The notes beneath the pieces are model-generated. The model was not told the DNA's origin. It worked only from the letters and a program-made list of their open reading frames with translations, and did not search any database. Of a stretch of 64,000 bases of DNA, positions 1 to 12,614 are shown one piece after another. The position numbers and the translations under genes are program-made. This stretch comes from Actinokineospora iranica. Lineage in GTDB: Bacteria > Actinomycetota > Actinomycetes > Mycobacteriales > Pseudonocardiaceae. The stretch is taken from positions 62,001 to 126,000 of the forward strand of contig NZ_FMZZ01000009.1 of the NCBI RefSeq assembly GCF_900101685.1, given 5' to 3'. Numbering within the stretch: position 1 is the first letter of the stretch; each line of letters starts with the position of its first letter.

Positions 1-69
1 TCGGGGCGTTAGCCAACAAGAACGACGCCCACGTTCGAGACCACAACCCGAACTGCTCGTAGCAGACCC

Positions 70-100
70 CGGAGGGGTCGATCACCGATCGGCCCCTCCG
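70..100 (+). terminator. Hairpin upstream of the first lipoprotein gene
   Basis: An 8-bp perfect stem (CGGAGGGG / CCCCTCCG) encloses a 15-nt loop that contains a further GATC..GATC pairing. It ends 20 nt before the ATG at 121. There is no U-tract, so it may end an upstream transcript or be a leader structure. Confidence 0.3.
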
Positions 101-120
101 CCACCACTGTAGAGGTTCCT

Positions 121-1035
121 ATGAAGGCAAGGCTGCTGACCGCGCTCGTGGTGACCGCGAGCGTCACGTGCGTGGGCTGCTCGACCGGGGATTCCCGCCC
201 GGTCGGGGGTGACGTGCCGATCGTCGGGGAGAAGGTCGGTGTCGACGTGTTCCACGGCGACAAGTTCGACCTTGTCGACTACGTGACCAACAAGCTGATC
301 GGCGACTGCATGGCCGGACAGGGCTACCCGCAACTGCGGGATGCCGGGATCACCCCGGGCAGTGGCGCGTTCTCCGGCCTCAACCTGAATGGGCCCGAGT
401 TCGCCCGGGTGGACCTTGACCACGCCGAGCGCACCGGGTTCGGGCACGACCAGAAGCCGACCGGCCAGCGGGTGATCAGCAACGATCCCGGATTCGACAA
501 GGCGAACGAGGCGTGCCGCGCCGAGGCCAACGGCAAGGTCGGCGGCGAGTACTTCACCGTCCTGGGACAGATGACCGACCTGTTCAATCAGATGTCCGGC
601 GAGCACCAGAACCGGATGTCGTCCGGTGACAGCGCCGACGAACTCGCTCCCGTGCTCGACAGCCTCGTGAGCTGCCTTGAGCGGTCCGGCTTGCGGCCGG
701 TGAAGCCGGGGGAGCGGACTCTGGCCGCTTTCCGCGTCGGCGTTCCGCAGGGCCATCTGACTGGGCCGGAGCCCGCCCAGCCCAAGCGCGTCCCGGGCAC
801 CGTCGAGGTCTTGCCGCCGCAGCCTGCGCGGAAATATGTGCCGACGCCGGAGGAGTCGAAGACCGCGGTGGCGGCCCTCAACTGCGCCAACGAGTTGGGT
901 TACCGAGAGAAGGTCGCGAGCGTGCAGTCGCGTGAGCTGCGGCGGCTCATCGGTGCGAACGAGACCGCGCTGCGGGATTTGACGGCCAGAATCGACGGCA
1001 TCGCAGGCGAGGCCGCCAAGCTGGTGAACGGGTGA
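121..1035 (+). CDS. Predicted lipoprotein of unknown function, first gene of a MacB-like export operon
   Basis: The 304-residue product begins with a short basic, hydrophobic signal peptide ending in a VGC lipobox (Cys20), so it is probably a lipid-anchored extracytoplasmic protein. I recognise no catalytic domain. The rest is mixed polar sequence with scattered Cys residues (DCMAGQGYP, NEACRAEANG, SCLERSG, LNCANELGY) that could form disulfides, and a helical C-terminus. A GAGG ribosome site precedes the ATG. The stop overlaps the GTG of the adaptor gene (GTGA), so the two are translationally coupled. By context it may serve the ABC exporter encoded downstream; this is inference. Confidence 0.8.
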   Translation: MKARLLTALVVTASVTCVGCSTGDSRPVGGDVPIVGEKVGVDVFHGDKFDLVDYVTNKLIGDCMAGQGYPQLRDAGITPGSGAFSGLNLNGPEFARVDLDHAERTGFGHDQKPTGQRVISNDPGFDKANEACRAEANGKVGGEYFTVLGQMTDLFNQMSGEHQNRMSSGDSADELAPVLDSLVSCLERSGLRPVKPGERTLAAFRVGVPQGHLTGPEPAQPKRVPGTVEVLPPQPARKYVPTPEESKTAVAALNCANELGYREKVASVQSRELRRLIGANETALRDLTARIDGIAGEAAKLVNG

Positions 1036-2228
1036 CCGGAAAGCCCGCCCGCCGACGCTGGGTCGTCGCCGCGGTTGTGATCACCGGTGTGGCGGCCCTG
1101 GCGATCACGGCGGCCGGGTTCGTCGGCCCGCTCGTCAAGTCGCCGCGGCAGGCCGCCGCCGACGCCGCGCCGCCCCCGGCCTCCCTGGTGACCGCCCGAG
1201 CCGAGTCCCGCGTGCTTTCCGAGACCGTGGTCCTGCGGGGAACGGTTGTCGAGGCGCCGTCGACCAAGGTCGCCCCTCCCACCGGGCTAGCGGGCCCGGA
1301 CGCGGTGGTGACCGACGTCTTCATCCGGCCGGGCGACGTGCTGCGGGAGGGCAAAGCGTTCCTGGAGGTGGCGGGCGCGCCGTTGTTCGGGCTGGTCCTG
1401 CCGTTTCCGCTGTACCGGGACATCACCGACGGAATGAGCGGGCCGGACGTGCGCGAACTGCAGAAGTCCCTCGCCAGGCTGGGATTCGCGACCGCCCAGG
1501 ACGGCGTCTTCGGCGTCGCCACGCAGAGCGCCCTCGCTCGCTTCTACCAGGCGCGCGGTTACGAGTCGCCCACGTCGGCCGCCGCGGCCAAACCACCGGC
1601 CGCCGACGCGCCCGTGGTCACTCCGCCCGCCGACAAACCGACCGTGCGGCGTGCCCACATCGTGCGGCTCGACCGCCCGGACCCCGTCGTCTCCGCGGTC
1701 TCGGTCGCGGTGGGCGACGTGCTCGCCGATCCCGCCGCCCCGGTCGTGGAACTCGACGCGGGCACCACCACCATCACCGCGCTCGCCACCGCCGTCCAAG
1801 CGGCCCAGGCCACCCCGGGCACTCAGGCCAGGATCACCGACGACGTGCGGGGCCTTCAGGCCAAGGCGGCGGTGCGATCGGTCGGGACCGAACCGAAGCA
1901 AACCGAGGCGGGAACCGGACTTGAGGTGCTTCTGGTGTTCACCGAGGCGCCCATGGCGCCCACCGCCAACCACACCGTCCGCGTCACGCTCGGCGAGTCC
2001 GAAGACGCCACGGCGGTGCTGGCTGTGCCGGTGACGGCGGTCTACTCCCGCCCGGACGGGAGCCGTTTCGTCACCGTCGCCGCCGACGCGGGCAACGTCG
2101 CCGATGTGGCTGTCCGCACCGGCCGCGCCGCGGGAGGCTGGGTGGAGATCATCGCTGAGCAGGGCGGGGTACAGCCGGGCGACGACGTCGTCGTCGGGTC
2201 CGAACTCGCCTCTGGCCCGGCCAAGTGA
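1032..2228 (+). CDS. Peptidoglycan-binding-domain adaptor (membrane fusion) protein of an ABC exporter
   Basis: The 398-residue protein has one N-terminal membrane anchor (residues about 10-32). Next comes a biotinyl-lipoyl/HlyD-like segment (VFIRPGDVLREGKAFLEVAG) and a PG_binding_1 repeat (MSGPDVRELQKSLARLGF, then DGVFGVATQSALARF). The C-terminal part resembles the beta-barrel half of efflux adaptors. This layout is common in actinobacterial adaptors that work with MacB-like ATPase/permease pairs, here encoded directly downstream. The GTG start overlaps the preceding stop, and its own stop overlaps the ATPase start. The exported substrate cannot be told from the sequence. Confidence 0.85.
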   Translation: MTGKPARRRWVVAAVVITGVAALAITAAGFVGPLVKSPRQAAADAAPPPASLVTARAESRVLSETVVLRGTVVEAPSTKVAPPTGLAGPDAVVTDVFIRPGDVLREGKAFLEVAGAPLFGLVLPFPLYRDITDGMSGPDVRELQKSLARLGFATAQDGVFGVATQSALARFYQARGYESPTSAAAAKPPAADAPVVTPPADKPTVRRAHIVRLDRPDPVVSAVSVAVGDVLADPAAPVVELDAGTTTITALATAVQAAQATPGTQARITDDVRGLQAKAAVRSVGTEPKQTEAGTGLEVLLVFTEAPMAPTANHTVRVTLGESEDATAVLAVPVTAVYSRPDGSRFVTVAADAGNVADVAVRTGRAAGGWVEIIAEQGGVQPGDDVVVGSELASGPAK

Positions 2229-2929
2229 GCGCGGCGCTGCTGACCTTGACCGGAATCGCCAAGTCCTACCACGACGGCGCCCCGGTGCACGCCCTGCTGC
2301 CGACCGACCTGCGGGTGGACGAGGGCGACTACGTGAGCGTCACCGGGCCGTCCGGGGCGGGGAAGTCGACGCTGCTCAACGTGCTCGGGCTGCTCGACCT
2401 CCCCACCGAGGGCTCTTACGAGGTCGCGGGCGTCGAGACGGTGCGCGCGGCGGAATCGCTGCGGGTGGCGATCCGCGGCCAGTGGTTCGGCTTCGTGTTC
2501 CAGTCGTTCGCGCTGCTGGCGGGACGCACGGCGGTGGAGAACGTGGAACTGGGCATGCTCTACCGGGCGATCCCCGCCAGGCGCAGGCGCGCGCTCGCCA
2601 TGGCCGCGCTCGACCGCGTCCGCTTGGCGCACCGGGCGCACGCCGACCCGCGGACGCTGTCCGGCGGCGAACGCCAGCGGGTCGCGATCGCGCGGGCGAT
2701 CGCGGCCAGCCCGCGGGTGCTGTTCTGCGATGAGCCGACCGGCAACCTCGACAGCGGCAACACCGACAACATCCTCGACCTCATCGGCGACCTGCACGCC
2801 GACGGCCAGACGGTCGTGGTCGTGACGCACGACAGCAAGGTCGCCCGCCGCGGCGTCCGGCACGTCCACGTCGCGGACGGCATCGTGCGCGAGGCGCCCG
2901 CCGCCCAGCGTCACCAGCGGGGGAGGTGA
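2225..2929 (+). CDS. ABC transporter ATP-binding protein, MacB/LolD-like
   Basis: The 234-residue ATPase has Walker A GPSGAGKS (about residues 39-46), signature LSGGERQR, Walker B RVLFCDEP and the H-loop VVVTHD. It matches the short MacB/LolD family that drives mechanotransmission-type exporters with FtsX-fold permeases. It starts with a GTG overlapping the adaptor stop (GTGA) and is followed 3 bp later by the permease. With its neighbours it forms an operon of lipoprotein, adaptor, ATPase and permease. Confidence 0.93.
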   Translation: MSAALLTLTGIAKSYHDGAPVHALLPTDLRVDEGDYVSVTGPSGAGKSTLLNVLGLLDLPTEGSYEVAGVETVRAAESLRVAIRGQWFGFVFQSFALLAGRTAVENVELGMLYRAIPARRRRALAMAALDRVRLAHRAHADPRTLSGGERQRVAIARAIAASPRVLFCDEPTGNLDSGNTDNILDLIGDLHADGQTVVVVTHDSKVARRGVRHVHVADGIVREAPAAQRHQRGR

Positions 2930-2932
2930 GGC

Positions 2933-4138
2933 GTGGGCCGCGCCGAACTCGGGCTTGACCGCCCCAGGCTCACCGTCGCCGACCTGCTCCGGGAAGCGTG
3001 GCTTTCGCTCGCCGGGCATCCGGCGCGGTCCTTGCTCACCGCTCTGGGGACGGTGCTCGGCGCGGCGGCGTTCGTTGCGACGCTCGGGCTTTCCTCGACC
3101 CTGGCCCACCAGGTCGCCGACTCCTTCGACGTGCGGCGCGCGACCGAGGTCACCGCGCGCGGTGCGCGGGCCGACGCCCCGTCCTGGCAGGAGCCCAGCG
3201 CGCTGGCCAGGCTCGGCAGGCTCAACGGGGTGCGCGTCTGCGGGGCCCGGGTGATCCTGCCGGAGCGGCCGGTTTCGCGGTCCCTGGGCGAGGGGGCGAC
3301 CCCGCTTCAAACCCAGGTTTCCGGGGTGGACGCAGGGGCGCTGGCGGTGATCTCTCCCCGGGTGGTGCTCGGCCGCGCCTTCGACAGCTACCACGACACC
3401 GACGCCCAGCCCGTGGTGATGCTGCCCGCCGCGGTCGCCCGCGGCCTGGGCGTGCACCGGGTCGGGGTGGCCGTGTTCATCGAGGACCGCCCGTACACGG
3501 TGATCGGCATCTTCGACGACGTGGCGCGCAGGCCGGAAGCGCTGGTGTCGGTCCTGGTGCCCTACGCCGTCGCGCAGCCCATGGCAGCCCTGTCCAGCGG
3601 CGAGGTCAAGCGGGACGTGGTCATCGAGACCGAGCCGGGGGCGGCGCAGTTGGTCGGCGCGCAGGCCGCGTTGGCGCTCGCGCCGGAGGACCCCGCCAGG
3701 GTCGAGGTTGTCGTCCCGCCCGATCCCCGCACGCTGCGCCAGGAAATCGAGGGCTCGGTCGCCCGATTGGCGCTGGTCCTGTCCCTGGTGGCGCTGGGCA
3801 TCGGCACCGTGTCCATCGGCAACGCCGCCACGGCGGGCATCGTCGCCCGGACCGCGGAAATCGGCCTGCGCCGGGCGGTCGGAGCGCGTCCCCGGCACAT
3901 TTTCAGCCAGCTCATCGCCGAGACCACGCTGCTGGGCACGCTTGGCGGCTTCCTGGGCGCGGTGGGCGGGATCGTGATCACCGTGGTGGTGGCACTGGCC
4001 AACGGCTGGCAGCCGGTGGTGGACGTCACCACGGCGCTGTCCGCCACGGCCGCGGGCGCGGGCGCGGGTCTGCTGGCCGGACTGCTGCCCGCCTGGCGGG
4101 CCACCCGAATCCAGCCCGTGGTGGCGATCGCGCGTTGA
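2933..4138 (+). CDS. ABC transporter permease, FtsX/MacB type
   Basis: The 401-residue permease has one N-terminal membrane helix (SLLTALGTVLGAAAFVATL), a large extracytoplasmic domain (about residues 60-280) and three C-terminal helices including the family motif TAEIGLRRAVGARPRHIF. This is the four-helix MacB/FtsX topology. The GTG start sits 7 nt after a GGGGAGG ribosome site inside the end of the ATPase gene. The likely role is energy-coupled export or extraction of a hydrophobic or peptide substrate together with the PG-binding adaptor. Confidence 0.9.
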   Translation: MGRAELGLDRPRLTVADLLREAWLSLAGHPARSLLTALGTVLGAAAFVATLGLSSTLAHQVADSFDVRRATEVTARGARADAPSWQEPSALARLGRLNGVRVCGARVILPERPVSRSLGEGATPLQTQVSGVDAGALAVISPRVVLGRAFDSYHDTDAQPVVMLPAAVARGLGVHRVGVAVFIEDRPYTVIGIFDDVARRPEALVSVLVPYAVAQPMAALSSGEVKRDVVIETEPGAAQLVGAQAALALAPEDPARVEVVVPPDPRTLRQEIEGSVARLALVLSLVALGIGTVSIGNAATAGIVARTAEIGLRRAVGARPRHIFSQLIAETTLLGTLGGFLGAVGGIVITVVVALANGWQPVVDVTTALSATAAGAGAGLLAGLLPAWRATRIQPVVAIAR

Positions 4139-4282
4139 GCGGACCCTGCTTTCCGTTCCGGTGAAGCGCTGGCCGAAGCACGTGGCCGCCGCCGCGATCC
4201 GGGTGGCGGCGGGCGGCCCGACCGGCTCAGCCGCCCAGCACGCCGCCGTGCTTGGGCCGCGCCTTCGCCGTGGCCCACTGGG

Positions 4283-5233
4283 TCAGGCCAGCAGCGCGGC
4301 GAGGGCCGCCGGGTCGACGTTGCCGCCGGAGACCACCGCCACGGTCCGCCCCCGAGGCAACTCGCCAGCATGGTGCAGGTAACCGGCCGTAGCGACCGCC
4401 CCACTGGGCTCAGCGACCAGATTCGCGCGATGAGCGAGCACGGCGACGGCGTCCCGGATCTCGTCCTCGGCGACAGTCACGATCCCGTCCACGAGCGCCC
4501 GCTGGTGCGCGAACGTCAGTTCCGATGGCTGGCTGCGCAGCCCGTCGGCGATCGTGCGGTCGCGGTCCTCGACCGGCCACGACACCAAGTGACCAGCTCG
4601 AAGGCTAGCCGCGGTGTCCGCCGCGAGCTCCGGCTCAACCGCCCACACCTGGGCCCCCGGCCGCAGCCCCTTCATCGCCGCCGCGACCCCCGAGATCAGC
4701 CCGCCGCCGCTGACCGGCACGAGAACCAGGTCCACCTCGGCCAGGTCGGCCACGATCTCCAATCCGATGGTCCCCTGCCCGGCGATCACGTCGGGGTGGT
4801 CGAACGGCGGGATCAGCGCCGCCCCCCGCTCCGCCACGATCTCGTACGCCCGCGTTTCCCGCTGTCCCGCCGCGACCAGCACGACTTCGGCCCCCAAGGC
4901 GCGCGTAGCATCGACTTTGACCTGCGGTGTGCCCTCCGGAACCACGATCCACGCCCGAATCCCGAACTCCCGCGCCGCGTAGGCCACCGCTTGGGCGTGG
5001 TTGCCGCTGGAGTAGGCGACCACCCCGCGAGCGCGCTGCTCGTCGGTGAGCCGGGCCACCGCGTTGTACGCGCCCCGGATCTTGAACGCCCCGACCGGTT
5101 GCAGGTTCTCCGGTTTGAGCCACAGTGGACGGTCTGGGTCACCCCACAGGCACGGCACCAGCGGCGTGCGCACGGCCACACCCTGGATCCGCGCCGCGGC
5201 GGCTTCGATGTCGTCGACGGTAACGAGGTTCAC
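4283..5233 (-). CDS. PLP-dependent threonine/serine dehydratase-like enzyme
   Basis: This is a fold-type II PLP enzyme of about 316 residues. It has the lysine motif VGAFKIRGAYNA, the substrate loop SSGNHAQA, a glycine-rich phosphate loop VPVSGGGLISG and a C-terminal SGGNVD. These fit threonine ammonia-lyase or serine/threonine dehydratase (EC 4.3.1.x). There is no C-terminal ACT domain, so it resembles the catabolic or short biosynthetic form. The GTG at 5233 (VNLVTVDD) is the best start; an upstream ATG at 5293 would add 20 unlikely residues. A diverged fragment of a homologous gene lies at 9132-9246. Confidence 0.85.
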   Translation of the reverse strand: MNLVTVDDIEAAAARIQGVAVRTPLVPCLWGDPDRPLWLKPENLQPVGAFKIRGAYNAVARLTDEQRARGVVAYSSGNHAQAVAYAAREFGIRAWIVVPEGTPQVKVDATRALGAEVVLVAAGQRETRAYEIVAERGAALIPPFDHPDVIAGQGTIGLEIVADLAEVDLVLVPVSGGGLISGVAAAMKGLRPGAQVWAVEPELAADTAASLRAGHLVSWPVEDRDRTIADGLRSQPSELTFAHQRALVDGIVTVAEDEIRDAVAVLAHRANLVAEPSGAVATAGYLHHAGELPRGRTVAVVSGGNVDPAALAALLA

Positions 5234-5361
5234 AACCCCAGTGTGCACCAGATATGGAAGTCCAATGTGGACGGCAGGTGTAACGGCAGGCACTTCTGGT
5301 CAACCCCTGCGGGTGCCACGCGTCAGCCGGTATGCCAGACCAGTGACAACAGAACGGAATC

Positions 5362-6120
5362 ATGAGCGAGGAGAAGAAGACCGAAGGCCTGCGGCTCAGC
5401 CAGGTCGTCGCGGGAGCGCTCGCGGCCGCCACGGCCGCCGTCCTCGGGTCCACCTTGGGAGTCGCGGGCACCGTGATCGGCGCGGCCGTCGCCAGCGTCA
5501 TCAGCACCGTCGGCGGCGCGCTGTACCTCAAGTCGCTGGACCGCACCCGCGAAACCCTGGTTTCCCGTGTCGTGTCTCACAAGGGCACGGTGGTGTCGGT
5601 GCGTCAACCCGACGACCTCCCCGAAACCGCGCCTGCCACGGACCAACCGGCCGCTGACCACGCAGGCGCCCCAGGGGACTCCGACGACCCGGCCACCACC
5701 GACCAAGCCGTCCCTGAACCTGCCGAACACCGGCGGGTCGTCGCGCTGGTCGCGGGCGGGGTGCTCGTCTTCGTCCTGGGCATGGCGGTCGTCACCGGCC
5801 TCGAATGGGTCCGCGGCGAACCGCTGTCCGGCGACGGCCAGGGCACCACCGTCGGCGCCCTGGTCAACCGCCCCGCTCGGCAGCAGCCCTCCCCGGCCCC
5901 GCCGACCACCACGGTCACGGTCACCCCGCCCACTGCGTCGACTCAGCCCGCGACCCCGCCCGCGTCGACCACGCCTGAGTCCCCAGCCCCGACCACCACC
6001 GACTCGGCGTCCCCGACGACGACAACCACCACGACCAGCGCCCCGCCCCCGGCCACGGTCAGCACGACGCCGCAACTCTCGGTCACGCCGACCCCCGCCG
6101 AGCCGCGGCCCACGGGGTGA
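5362..6120 (+). CDS. Membrane protein with a long Pro/Thr-rich tail, function unknown
   Basis: The 252-residue protein has an N-terminal Gly/Ala-rich hydrophobic stretch (about residues 15-55, LGSTLGVAGTVIGAAVASVI) and a second hydrophobic segment (about 130-152). The C-terminal 90 residues are almost entirely Pro, Thr, Ser and Ala (PPTTTVTVTPPTAS). The tail is probably extracytoplasmic, wall-spanning and possibly glycosylated. No enzyme motif is seen. It is divergent from the dehydratase gene with a 128-bp shared upstream region. Confidence 0.75.
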   Translation: MSEEKKTEGLRLSQVVAGALAAATAAVLGSTLGVAGTVIGAAVASVISTVGGALYLKSLDRTRETLVSRVVSHKGTVVSVRQPDDLPETAPATDQPAADHAGAPGDSDDPATTDQAVPEPAEHRRVVALVAGGVLVFVLGMAVVTGLEWVRGEPLSGDGQGTTVGALVNRPARQQPSPAPPTTTVTVTPPTASTQPATPPASTTPESPAPTTTDSASPTTTTTTTSAPPPATVSTTPQLSVTPTPAEPRPTG

Positions 6121-6131
6121 CTGAGACCGGC

Positions 6132-6788
6132 TCAGCCGCGCAGCGCGGCCGACAGGGCCTCCGCCGCCGCCTTCGGGTCCTCGGCCTCGGTGATGGCCCG
6201 CACGACGACCACCCGGCTCGCCCCGGCCGCGAGCACCCGCGGCAGCCGCTCGGCGTCGATGCCGCCGATGGCGAACCACGGCCGTCCCGGCGCGCTGTCC
6301 GCGGTCGCCCGCACCAGGTCCAGGCCCGGCGCGGCGCGGCCCGGCTTGGTCGGCGTCGGCCAGCACGGGCCGGTGCAGAAGTAGTCCACGCCCGGCTCGC
6401 CCGCCGCCGCCGAGGCTTGGGCGCGGTCGTGGGTCGAGCGGCCGATGACCACGTCGTCGCCCAGGACGCGGCGGGCCAGTGGCACCGGCAGGTCGTCCTG
6501 GCCCAGGTGCAGCACGTCCGCGCCAGCGGCCAAGGCCACGTCCGCGCGGTCGTTCACCGACAGCAGCGCGCCGTGCGCCGCGCAGACCTCGGCGAGCGCC
6601 GCCAGCGCCCGCAGTTCCGGCCCGGCTTCCAGGCGCTTGTCCCGAAGCTGCACGATGTCGACCCCGCCCGCGAGCGCGGCGTCGGCGAACTCCGCCAAGT
6701 CGCCCCGGTCGGCGCGCGCGTCGGTGCACAGGTAGAGCCGCGCGTCGGCGAGCCTGCGCCTGATCTGGTCCCCGTCGAGTCCTGGCAT
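6132..6788 (-). CDS. thiE: Thiamine phosphate synthase
   Basis: ThiE joins HMP-pyrophosphate and the thiazole phosphate to give thiamine phosphate. The 218-residue TIM-barrel protein has VQLRDKRLE (diphosphate site), [32 protein letters not shown] and the [10 protein letters not shown] loop, all typical of the family. I place the start at the ATG at 6788 (MPGLDGDQI), because residues upstream of it run antisense into the TPP riboswitch of the divergent thiO operon. thiE lies outside that riboswitch's control, so it is probably regulated separately from thiOSG. Confidence 0.93.
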   Translation of the reverse strand: MPGLDGDQIRRRLADARLYLCTDARADRGDLAEFADAALAGGVDIVQLRDKRLEAGPELRALAALAEVCAAHGALLSVNDRADVALAAGADVLHLGQDDLPVPLARRVLGDDVVIGRSTHDRAQASAAAGEPGVDYFCTGPCWPTPTKPGRAAPGLDLVRATADSAPGRPWFAIGGIDAERLPRVLAAGASRVVVVRAITEAEDPKAAAEALSAALRG

Positions 6789-6825
6789 GGAGGTGACGCT
6801 AGCGCCTGCGCTACGGTGGAAGCCG

Positions 6826-6916
6826 GTCGCACGGGAGTCCGGGCCACGGGCTGAGAGGGAGCTGGAAGCGCTCCGACCGTCGAACCTGATCCGGGTCATG
6901 CCGGCGCAGGGAGCGT
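6826..6916 (+). promoter_or_regulatory. TPP riboswitch (THI element) upstream of thiO-thiS-thiG
   Basis: The element contains the conserved cores in order: CGCACGGGAGTCC, the invariant GGCTGAGAGGG (6849-6859), then GAACCTGATCCGGGTCATGCC (6882-6902) and GCAGGGAG. The last block overlaps the thiO ribosome site (CAGGGAG), so binding of thiamine pyrophosphate probably blocks translation initiation directly. Confidence 0.95.
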
Positions 6917-6922
6917 GATGAT

Positions 6923-8065
6923 GTGGTGACAGAAGTGGCGGACGGGCGCGTCGCCGTCGTGGGCGGCGGCGTCATCGGCCTGTCCGTGGCGTGGTGGCTC
7001 GCCGAGGCGGGCCACGAGGTGGTCTTGGTCGACCCGGCCCCGGCGAGCGGCGCGTCCTGGGTTGCTGGCGGCATGTTGGCCCCGGTCACCGAGTCCTGGC
7101 CGGGGGAGGACGACGTGCTGGCCCTGGGGCGGGCGTCGCTGGCCCAGTGGCCCGCGTTCGCCGCCCGGCTGGCCGGGGTCGGCGGCGATCCCCGGCTGCG
7201 CCACGACGGCACCCTGGCCGTGGCGGTGGACTCCGCGGACGCGGGCGCGCTGGACGTCCTCGCCGCCTACCTGCGCGAACACGGCCAAGATGCCGCCCGC
7301 CTCACCGGCCGTGAGCTGCGCGCGCTGGAACCCGGCCTCGGCCCCGGTGTCCGAAGTGGACTGTCGGTGCCCGGCGACCTGGCCGTCGACACCCGAGACC
7401 TGCTGCGCGCGCTGATCGCCGCCGCCGAGAAAGCAGGCGTGCGGTTCGTCACAGCCAAAGCCGTTGCCGTGCGGACCGGAGCCGTGGAACTCGAAGGGTC
7501 CACTGTGGACTGCTCGGTCGCGGTCATCGCCGCGGGAGCGTGGAGCGCCGCCCTGCACCCCGCCCTGGCCCGGCTGGTCCGCCCGGTGAAGGGCGAGATC
7601 CTGCGCCTGCGCGCCCGCCCGTCCGCGCTTGCGCCGCCCACCAGGACGATCCGCGCCCTGGTCGAGTCCCGCCCGGTCTACCTGGTCCCCCGCGAAGGCG
7701 GCGAACTGGTCCTCGGCGCCACCCAGCACGATGTCGGCTTCGACACCGAGGTCACCGCGGGCGGCGTGCGCGACCTGCTGGCCGACGCCACCCGCGTCCT
7801 GCCCGGCATCGCCGAGTACGCCCTGACCGAGACCGCGGCGGGCCTGCGCGCGGGCAGCCTCGACAACCTGCCGCTGATCGGCCCCGTCGCCCCCGGGGTC
7901 GTCGCGGCCACCGCCCACCACCGCAACGGCCTGCTGCTGGCCCCCGTCACCGCCGCCGCCGTCCTGTCCCTGCTGCGCGGCGAGCCCCTGCCCGCGCACG
8001 TCCGCGCCGCCGACCCCGCCCGCTTCCACCGCCATTCCCCGACGAGCCAGGAGGTGCCGCGATGA
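6923..8065 (+). CDS. thiO: Glycine oxidase (thiazole branch of thiamine synthesis)
   Basis: ThiO oxidises glycine to the iminoacetate needed for the thiazole ring. The 380-residue protein begins with the FAD-binding Rossmann motif [21 protein letters not shown]. It retains DAO-family signatures: [39 protein letters not shown] and, near the C-terminus, [15 protein letters not shown]. The start is GTG at 6923 or 6926, just after the riboswitch. The stop overlaps the thiS start (ATGA). Confidence 0.93.
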   Translation: MVTEVADGRVAVVGGGVIGLSVAWWLAEAGHEVVLVDPAPASGASWVAGGMLAPVTESWPGEDDVLALGRASLAQWPAFAARLAGVGGDPRLRHDGTLAVAVDSADAGALDVLAAYLREHGQDAARLTGRELRALEPGLGPGVRSGLSVPGDLAVDTRDLLRALIAAAEKAGVRFVTAKAVAVRTGAVELEGSTVDCSVAVIAAGAWSAALHPALARLVRPVKGEILRLRARPSALAPPTRTIRALVESRPVYLVPREGGELVLGATQHDVGFDTEVTAGGVRDLLADATRVLPGIAEYALTETAAGLRAGSLDNLPLIGPVAPGVVAATAHHRNGLLLAPVTAAAVLSLLRGEPLPAHVRAADPARFHRHSPTSQEVPR

Positions 8066-8262
8066 TGATCGAGGTCAACGGCGAGCAGCACGAGGTCGCC
8101 GAGGGAGCCACCGTCGCCGACGTGCTCGCCGCGCTCACCCTGCCCGCGTCCGGGATCGCGGTGGCCCTCGACGGCGAAGTCGTGCCCCGCGCCGAACACG
8201 CCGAAACGCCGGTGCCAGCCGGGGCGGCGCTGGAAGTGCTCACCGCGGTCCAGGGAGGCTGA
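8062..8262 (+). CDS. thiS: Sulfur carrier protein ThiS
   Basis: This 66-residue ubiquitin-fold carrier ends in the diagnostic Gly-Gly (AVQGG). That terminus is adenylated and thiocarboxylated to deliver sulfur to ThiG. The ATG at 8062 overlaps the thiO stop and follows a CAGGAGGTG ribosome site. It is 3 bp from thiG. No thiF-type adenylyltransferase is encoded in this window. Confidence 0.93.
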   Translation: MMIEVNGEQHEVAEGATVADVLAALTLPASGIAVALDGEVVPRAEHAETPVPAGAALEVLTAVQGG

Positions 8263-9021
<759 letters not shown>

Positions 9022-9131
9022 CTCCGCCGCCCCCCTGAGCTTTCCCCGCCCGCCAATCGCGGCGCGGCGTCGCGTGCCTCGGTGGTGGGGAGTGCCTCGC
9101 CCGCTCCGCCGACCCGGAGCCTTCCGGCGCG

Positions 9132-9246
9132 GTCGCGCCGCCCCGCTGGGCTCGGCGACCAGGTTCGCCCGGTGCCCGAGCACGGCCACGGCGGGCCGGA
9201 TCTCGTCCTCGGCGACGGTCACGGTGCCGTCCACGAACGCCCGCTG
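9132..9246 (-). pseudogene. Fragment of a threonine-dehydratase-like gene
   Basis: On the minus strand this stretch encodes about 38 residues (AFVDGTVTVAEDEI then RANLVAEPSGA). They match an internal segment of the intact dehydratase encoded at 4283-5233 (its DNA at about 4391-4504). Similarity stops abruptly on both sides, with no start, no stop and no PLP-lysine region. The two copies differ at many positions, so this is an old duplicate or an ortholog remnant rather than a fresh copy. Confidence 0.75.
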
Positions 9247-9253
9247 CCTGCGG

Positions 9254-9282
9254 CCTCGCGCGTTCCGCGGGCCGGATTCCGC
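9254..9282 (+). repeat. Duplicate of the thiG 3' end
   Basis: This 29-bp segment matches 8955-8983 inside thiG at 28 of 29 positions. It sits immediately downstream of the dehydratase gene fragment, so the two together look like a rearrangement scar. Confidence 0.7.
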
Positions 9283-9335
9283 TGAGCGTGGAGCCCTCCC
9301 CGTCGCACTGCCCTGCCATCCCGGCACAATGAGGT

Positions 9336-9806
9336 ATGACGACCTCGGCCACCGAGCCCGCCGTCGGCGACGTCCCCGCCCGCCTGTACCTCGCGATCGG
9401 GCGCCTGTCCCGGTCGCTGCGCCGCTCCGGGAGTCCCGGCCTCGGCCACGGTTCCATCTCCGCCCTGTCCACCCTGGTGGGCTGCGGCGAACTGCGCCTG
9501 GGCGACCTCGCCGCCAAGGAGGGCGTGGCCGCCCCCACCATGTCCCGCATCGTCGCCAGCCTCGTCGAATCCGGCTACGTCCGCCGCGAACCCGACCCGG
9601 CGGACCGCAGGGCCTGGCTGGTCATGGCCACCGACGACGGCACCCGCATGGTCTCCGGCGTCCGCTCCACCCGCGTCCAGGAACTCGGCCGCCGCCTCGA
9701 CAGCCTCTCCCCAGCCGACCGCGCCCTCCTGGTCGAGGCCATCCCGGTCCTCGAAGCCCTCCTCGCCGAGGAGCCAAAGCCCAGGGAACCAGCCACCCGC
9801 TCCTAG
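9336..9806 (+). CDS. MarR-family transcriptional regulator
   Basis: This 156-residue winged-helix protein has the MarR core LRLGDLAAKEGVAAPTMSRIVASLVESGYVRREPDPADRRAWLV: recognition helix, then the wing with the conserved DRR(A) motif. Flanking helices form the dimer interface. MarR proteins usually repress a neighbouring transporter or stress gene, often relieved by a small ligand. Here the neighbours are thiG upstream and the convergent thiD, so the target is not obvious. It may regulate itself. Confidence 0.88.
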   Translation: MTTSATEPAVGDVPARLYLAIGRLSRSLRRSGSPGLGHGSISALSTLVGCGELRLGDLAAKEGVAAPTMSRIVASLVESGYVRREPDPADRRAWLVMATDDGTRMVSGVRSTRVQELGRRLDSLSPADRALLVEAIPVLEALLAEEPKPREPATRS

Positions 9807-9988
9807 CGTCCGCTTATACCGACGAAGCCACTCACGCGCACTGGATCATCCACATACCCCGAAGTCGTCCACAGATTTCGCGCACCCCTTCCCCCGCCCC
9901 CAAGCGCCGATAGACTGGAGCGGGGCAGCCCCCCGGGAAGGGTGGGGGCATGTCGCCTGCGCGCGCGAGAGTGTTTCCGCAGGTCGCG

Positions 9989-12600
<2,612 letters not shown>

Positions 12601-12614
12601 CAGTTGTCCAGCCG

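Noticed and set aside
4370-5365. Plus-strand 331-codon frame opposite the dehydratase
   Set aside because: The opposite strand encodes a clear PLP enzyme with conserved motifs, so this is a shadow frame.
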